From: JAUZPB01 sp050262615
GTDB lineage: Bacteria; Bacteroidota; Ignavibacteria; Ignavibacteriales; SURF-24
NCBI GenBank assembly: GCA_050262615.1
Contig: JBLNEL010000258.1
Span: forward strand, 1 to 17,702
Reading direction: 5' to 3'
Length of the DNA: 17,702 nucleotides
Each line of letters opens with the position of its first letter. The stretch's first letter is position 1. The notes beneath the pieces were generated by a model. It saw only the letters and a program-made list of their open reading frames with translations. It searched no databases and was not told the DNA's origin. Position numbers and translations under genes: made by a program. Positions 14,186-17,702 of this stretch are shown in pieces.

Positions 14186-15036
14186 AATCTTCAGGAAAGA
14201 CAAAAATGATAGAGACATTAGAAACATATTTAAGCAATCCCAAGACTCCAGGTGAACACAAAGTTCAGGAACTTGGTCCATGGTTTCACAACCTGCATTT
14301 ACCGGACGGGACGCAGACTGCGCCGAATCATCCATTAGGAGATTTTCCGGCATTCAAGTGGGAGAAGATTGCGCATCATATTCCCCGAAACTTAAGAGGC
14401 TGGAGTATTCTTGATATCGGCTGTAATGCAGGTTATTACACATTCGAGCTTGCCAGGCGGGGAGCAACTGTAACAGGCATTGATATAGACAATCATTATT
14501 TAAGGCAGGCGAAGTGGGCTGCGCGTCAGATGGAGTTAAAAGACAGGGTCAGTTTCAGGCAGATGCAGGTCTATGAACTTGCCGCAAACAAGCAGTCATA
14601 TGATATGATATTATTTATGGGAGTATTCTATCATTTACGTTATCCGCTTTTAGCGCTGGATATAGTTTCACAGAAATTTAACAAAATTTTGATTTTTCAA
14701 TCCCTTACAATGCCGGGTGATGAAGTATATAAAACTCCGAATGATCTGGATATAAACGAGCGGGACCAGATGCTGGAGCGGGGCTGGCCTAAGATGGCAT
14801 TTATTGAAAAGAGTTTGTCTGGTGATGACACAAACTGGTGGGCGCCGAACCATGCAGCAGTTGAAGCTATGCTTAGGTCTGCAGGGCTTAGAGTAAATGT
14901 GCGTCCTGACCATGAAATATACATGTGCACTCACGCCAGGAACGGAGCCAGAGCCTCATACAATCAAAAAGAGCTGATAAATGCAGGGCAGAGCCTAGGA
15001 AGATCGGGTATAAAAAGGACAAACAGTATTCTATAA
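14182..15036 (+). CDS. CmoB-like SAM-dependent methyltransferase
   Basis: Class I methyltransferase of 284 aa. SAM motif I is LDIGCNAGYY with D78, G80 and G84, the acidic residue after strand 2 is in GIDID, and MGVFYHLRYPLLAL lies downstream. The opening GPWFHNLHLPDGTQT and the general layout recall CmoB, a tRNA wobble-uridine enzyme. The context of sugar genes argues for a glycan or sugar substrate instead. I recall a narrow family of this type that occurs beside glycosyltransferases (TIGR04290), not checked. Start choice: 14182 gives ATGA coupling; 14206 has a better SD (AGGAAAG, 6-nt spacing). The C-terminal 40 residues are basic and low in motifs. The product is probably methylated, perhaps as a chain-capping step. 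Confidence 0.85.
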   Translation: MKSSGKTKMIETLETYLSNPKTPGEHKVQELGPWFHNLHLPDGTQTAPNHPLGDFPAFKWEKIAHHIPRNLRGWSILDIGCNAGYYTFELARRGATVTGIDIDNHYLRQAKWAARQMELKDRVSFRQMQVYELAANKQSYDMILFMGVFYHLRYPLLALDIVSQKFNKILIFQSLTMPGDEVYKTPNDLDINERDQMLERGWPKMAFIEKSLSGDDTNWWAPNHAAVEAMLRSAGLRVNVRPDHEIYMCTHARNGARASYNQKELINAGQSLGRSGIKRTNSIL

Positions 15037-15111
15037 AAAGGAAGATTTCAACAAAGAATGATTTCATCAGATATATAAAGCCGAAGATATATTACGTCGA
15101 AAGGAGCATTA
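15037..15111 (+). other. Leader before the permuted glycosidase
   Basis: 75 nt without a gene. In the frame of the next gene it is open only from 15079, after a TAA at 15076-15078, with no start codon, so the downstream protein cannot be extended to include a missing N-terminal barrel half. Confidence 0.7.
15100..15106 (+). promoter_or_regulatory. Strong SD that fixes the unusual start of the permuted glycosidase
   Basis: AAAGGAG stands 5 nt before the ATG at 15112. This confirms that translation begins directly at the barrel strand carrying WNEPN and that the protein is not an N-terminally truncated pseudogene. Confidence 0.85.
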
Positions 15112-16041
15112 ATGGTAGAAGCAATTAAGTTCTGGAACGAGCCGAACAATTTATCGCACTGGGATTTTCTGATCGATCCGGAATGGCGGGATTTCAGTTC
15201 TATGATCGAGTATGCAGCCCAGGCAGTCAGAAGGATTTCTCCCGAGCTTACGCTAGTTCTTGGAGGTATATCTCCTATAGATTCGAATTTCATTGCGTTA
15301 TTAAGAGGGCACAATCTGCTTCAGTGGCTAGATGCGGTAGCAGTGCATGGATTTCCTTTAGACTGGAATCACTGGAAGATAGACGAATGGCCGGAGAAGG
15401 TAAAGGAAATAGAAGACATATCAGGATTGCCGGTGTGGGTAACTGAAGTCGGAGTATCGACATTCGGAGCAGATGAAGTCCAGGTATTCGGTTTACAGAG
15501 GACGACAGAGTTATTGTTAAACCGGGTTGAGAGGGTTTACTGGTACAGTCTACTTGATCTGCCTCCGACCTGGGAAGCAACGACGAGGCACAAAGAGAGT
15601 GAAGGGAGTGCATATTACAGGCATTTTTACATGGGTTTAGTAAGGGCAGACGGGACCCCAAAGCCGGCGATGGAGCATTTTAATCCGGAGATGGGACTTT
15701 GCCAGTGGATACATTTTGAAGATCACAGGTTAGATGAAATAGTTTACTGGCTTAAAAAGATGGGTGTAAAAAAGTTACGTACAGGCATAAGCTGGGCAGA
15801 CTGGTATCGTCCAAACGCACTGGACTGGTTTGACAGGCAGATGGAGGCCATTAAAGATTTTGATGTAACGCTTACGTTATGTTTTACACCGCCATCAAGA
15901 GGTAAGCGTGAACATCACACCAGTCCGCCGGTTGACCTAGGAGAATTTGCATATTTTTCAGAACAGGTAGTAAAGCGTTACGTACTTAATGAAGGTACAG
16001 GAGAGCAGAGCACACAGAACAAAAAAGTGATCGGAATCTGA
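15112..16041 (+). CDS. Circularly permuted glycoside-hydrolase-like barrel protein
   Basis: 309 aa, no signal peptide. Acid/base candidate E10 is in FWNEPNN; nucleophile candidate E112 is in VWVTEVG, 102 residues later, as in clan-A glycosidases. Residues 1-190 match residues 124-305 of the 4621 fusion protein: WNEPN, LGGISPID, DAVAVHGFP, DEWP and RADGTPK. Residues 196-290 match residues 22-120 of that protein: LRTGISWADWY near 222-232, then LTLCFTPP and TSPP. Strand order is therefore 4-8 then 1-3. The start is fixed by a strong SD. The tail after 291 is low in motifs. It lies 4 nt before the last CgeB-like gene. Both catalytic Glu are present, so it may cleave or transfer a glycosidic bond in the cytosol; the substrate is unknown. 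Confidence 0.85.
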   Translation: MVEAIKFWNEPNNLSHWDFLIDPEWRDFSSMIEYAAQAVRRISPELTLVLGGISPIDSNFIALLRGHNLLQWLDAVAVHGFPLDWNHWKIDEWPEKVKEIEDISGLPVWVTEVGVSTFGADEVQVFGLQRTTELLLNRVERVYWYSLLDLPPTWEATTRHKESEGSAYYRHFYMGLVRADGTPKPAMEHFNPEMGLCQWIHFEDHRLDEIVYWLKKMGVKKLRTGISWADWYRPNALDWFDRQMEAIKDFDVTLTLCFTPPSRGKREHHTSPPVDLGEFAYFSEQVVKRYVLNEGTGEQSTQNKKVIGI

Positions 16042-16045
16042 GGAA

Positions 16046-17227
16046 ATGAAAATAGTAATATTCGGGCTGACGATCAGTTCATCGTGGGGGAACGGCCACG
16101 CGACAATTTGGCGGGGGTTATGCCGTGCACTTGTAAGGCGGGGTCACAATATTATATTTTTTGAAAAAGATGTGCCATATTATGCATCAAACCGGGATTT
16201 AACCGAGATGCCGGGAGTCAGGCTGATACTCTACACAGATTGGGAAGAAGTAATTGAAGAAGCCAAGGCTGAGCTGAGGAGTGCAGATGCAGGGATAGTG
16301 ACCTCATATTGTCCAGACGGGATAAAGGCTTCGCAGCATCTTCTAAGTTCAAATGCTCTTTATAAGATATTTTATGATCTGGACACTCCGGTTACTTTGA
16401 AAGACTTAAGCAAAGGAAAGCCGGTGCCATATATAATGGAAGAAGGTTTAGGGGAATATGATCTAGTATTAAGCTATACAGGCGGAGCAGCTTTGGATGC
16501 ACTTAAAAGTCGTCTGGGGGCAAGATACACAGCTCCGCTTTATGGGAGTGCCGATCCATTGACACACAGGCCTGTAGATAAGTCAGATTCATACAGGTGC
16601 GAATTTTCATATCTCGGGACATATGCCTCAGACCGTCAGGCATTACTTGAGAGGCTTTTTATTGAGCCGGCAAGGAAGCTGCCGGAAAAAAGATTTATCA
16701 TCGGCGGCTCGATGTATCCTGAAGACTTCCCCTGGGCAGGCAACATATGGTATCTTGCGCACATCTCTCCGCCTGATCATCCGGCATTTTACTGTTCATC
16801 AGATTTCACATTAAACATTACAAGAGGCGCAATGGCTGAGATGGGGTATTGTCCATCAGGCAGGCTCTTTGAAGCAGCGGCCTGCGGCGTACCGATAATA
16901 AGTGACACATGGGCAGGGCTTGACCAGTTCTTTGAGCCTGGAAGGGAGATAATAATAGTAAGCAGTACAGAAGAAGTTACCGAAGCGCTTAATATGCCAA
17001 ATGAAGAGAGGTTAAAAATAGCAAAGGCTGCACGTGAGAGGGTATTAAGAGATCATACAGGCGAGCAGCGGGCAATTGAATTTGAAAAGATACTGGAAGA
17101 ATTCAGTAAAACTGAGAAACAAAGGAGGGAGAGGTATGTGGGGAATAATACCGGCAGCGGGGTCAGGCAGCAGGATACAGCCACTGGCATTTTCAAAAGA
17201 ACTACTTCCGGTCGGGAGCCGTTTTGA
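16046..17227 (+). CDS. CgeB-like glycosyltransferase (fourth), C-terminus overlapping the next gene
   Basis: 393 aa. ISSSWGNGHATIWRGLCRAL, PYYASNRDL, YDLDTPVTL, YTGGAAL and the donor segment GRLFEAAACG (E276) mark it as the close paralogue of the gene at 13094. That protein ends soon after HRAEELERYAYELFEK; the matching point here is QRAIEFEKILEEF near residue 350. This copy continues about 40 residues more, through a basic stretch and into 92 nt that are also the start of the next gene in another frame. The extra tail is Thr/Gly/Arg-rich and looks overprinted. The start follows the previous stop by 4 nt, with GAGGAA as SD. Cytosolic GT-B enzyme, substrates unknown. Confidence 0.85.
   Translation: MKIVIFGLTISSSWGNGHATIWRGLCRALVRRGHNIIFFEKDVPYYASNRDLTEMPGVRLILYTDWEEVIEEAKAELRSADAGIVTSYCPDGIKASQHLLSSNALYKIFYDLDTPVTLKDLSKGKPVPYIMEEGLGEYDLVLSYTGGAALDALKSRLGARYTAPLYGSADPLTHRPVDKSDSYRCEFSYLGTYASDRQALLERLFIEPARKLPEKRFIIGGSMYPEDFPWAGNIWYLAHISPPDHPAFYCSSDFTLNITRGAMAEMGYCPSGRLFEAAACGVPIISDTWAGLDQFFEPGREIIIVSSTEEVTEALNMPNEERLKIAKAARERVLRDHTGEQRAIEFEKILEEFSKTEKQRRERYVGNNTGSGVRQQDTATGIFKRTTSGREPF
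17121..17129 (+). promoter_or_regulatory. SD inside the fourth CgeB-like gene for the nucleotidyltransferase
   Basis: AAAGGAGGG lies 6 nt before the ATG at 17136. Being inside the upstream coding region, it shows that the overlap is a real initiation site. Confidence 0.85.
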
Positions 17228-17702
17228 CGGAAATACAGAAAGGCCCAAGGCTGTAAGTGAGTACTTAATAGAGCGAATGATCACAGGCGGAGCAAAGAAG
17301 ATCTGTATAGTAATTTCTCCAGGCAAGAGTGATATAATGGAATATTATGGTTCGGGGATCAGGCCTGCGAATTTCTGTTACACAGTCCAGCAGAATCCCA
17401 AAGGGTTATGTGATGCTATCTTCAGTGCGCTGCATGTAATTGATATAAACGAGCCTGTAATCGTAGGGTTACCGGACACAGTATGGTTTCCGGTTGAAGG
17501 GCTGGGGTATCTGCCTGATGATGTCTTATCGTTTTTATTATTTCCGGTAGAAAAACCAGAGTACTTTGATGCAGTTGTTACAGATCAGTATCAGAACGTA
17601 AGCAAGATACTTGTAAAGAAGCCTGAAGTGGAGAGCAACTGGATCTGGGGAGCATTTAAGATGCCGGGCAAGATGCTCTATGATCTATATGAATTATGGC
17701 TT
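17136..17702 (+). CDS. Sugar-nucleotide nucleotidyltransferase, partial (runs off the window)
   Basis: 189 codons are open to the window end. The N-terminus IIPAAGSGSRIQPLAFSKEL carries the G-x-G-x-R and Lys signature of nucleotide-sugar pyrophosphorylases (RmlA/GlmU/GalU superfamily), which join a sugar 1-phosphate to an NTP. QQNPKGLCDAIFSAL corresponds to the nucleotide-recognition loop, and VGLPDTVWFP to the metal-binding Asp region (usually GD in the family). Further on, ILVKKPEVESNWIWGAFKMP fits the sugar-binding part. The ATG is fixed by a strong SD. It overlaps the preceding glycosyltransferase by 92 nt in the +1 frame. It likely makes the activated sugar used by the cluster; the sugar and the nucleotide cannot be told from this part. 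Confidence 0.85.
   Translation, partial: MWGIIPAAGSGSRIQPLAFSKELLPVGSRFDGNTERPKAVSEYLIERMITGGAKKICIVISPGKSDIMEYYGSGIRPANFCYTVQQNPKGLCDAIFSALHVIDINEPVIVGLPDTVWFPVEGLGYLPDDVLSFLLFPVEKPEYFDAVVTDQYQNVSKILVKKPEVESNWIWGAFKMPGKMLYDLYELWL

Noticed and set aside
15037..15111. Frameshift or truncation explaining the missing N-terminal barrel half of the 15112 protein
   Set aside because: The upstream frame is closed by a TAA at 15076 and a strong SD precedes the ATG. The apparently missing half is found at the C-terminus, so permutation explains it better.

Overview
The window is moderately AT-rich bacterial DNA with tightly packed genes, frequent ATGA stop/start overlaps and good Shine-Dalgarno (SD) sequences before several genes. 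The organism cannot be named from the sequence. The mycobacterial-type AhpC/AhpD pair beside a divergent oxyR, the A-rich leader of ahpD and the simple-sequence arrays would fit a Bacteroidota/Ignavibacteria-like bacterium, but this is a weak guess.

Region 1 (1-2660) is an oxidative-stress locus. The 3' end of an unidentified gene converges on oxyR (minus strand). A divergent control region with a recognisable OxyR box precedes ahpC, encoding a three-cysteine peroxiredoxin. An internal hairpin follows, then ahpD, which would recycle AhpC, and a strong terminator. Region 2 (2660-3430) holds a small secreted protein of unknown function on the minus strand, short repeats and a gene-free stretch with a sigma70-like promoter.

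Region 3 (3437 to the end) is one plus-strand block of at least 12 genes that runs off the window. In order it encodes: a dTDP-rhamnose-4-epimerase-like SDR; a glycosidase-like domain fused to a CDP-paratose-2-epimerase-like SDR; a zinc-type medium-chain dehydrogenase; a Gfo/Idh/MocA oxidoreductase; a small His/Lys-tailed protein; a GT4 glycosyltransferase; three CgeB-like glycosyltransferases, two in a row and a third after the next gene; a CmoB-like methyltransferase between the second and third pair of late genes; a second glycosidase-like protein; a fourth CgeB-type gene at 16046 (close paralogue of the one at 13094); and the start of a sugar-nucleotide nucleotidyltransferase. Counted exactly, the GT-B genes are one GT4 (9630) and four CgeB-like (10820, 11983, 13094, 16046). 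No flippase, polymerase, ABC exporter or signal peptide is seen in this block, so the enzymes look cytosolic. The simplest reading is activation and tailoring of an unusual nucleotide sugar, its transfer by several glycosyltransferases, and methylation of a glycan or small glycoside.

The most notable observation is that the two glycosidase-like proteins are circular permutations of each other. The one at 15112 begins at the strand carrying the acid/base WNEPN motif and carries the first three barrel strands at its C-terminus. Its predicted nucleophile Glu is present, while the copy fused to the epimerase (4621) has Ala there. The block also carries an unusual number of short tandem repeats, several with a 15-nt period that encode in-frame pentapeptides.
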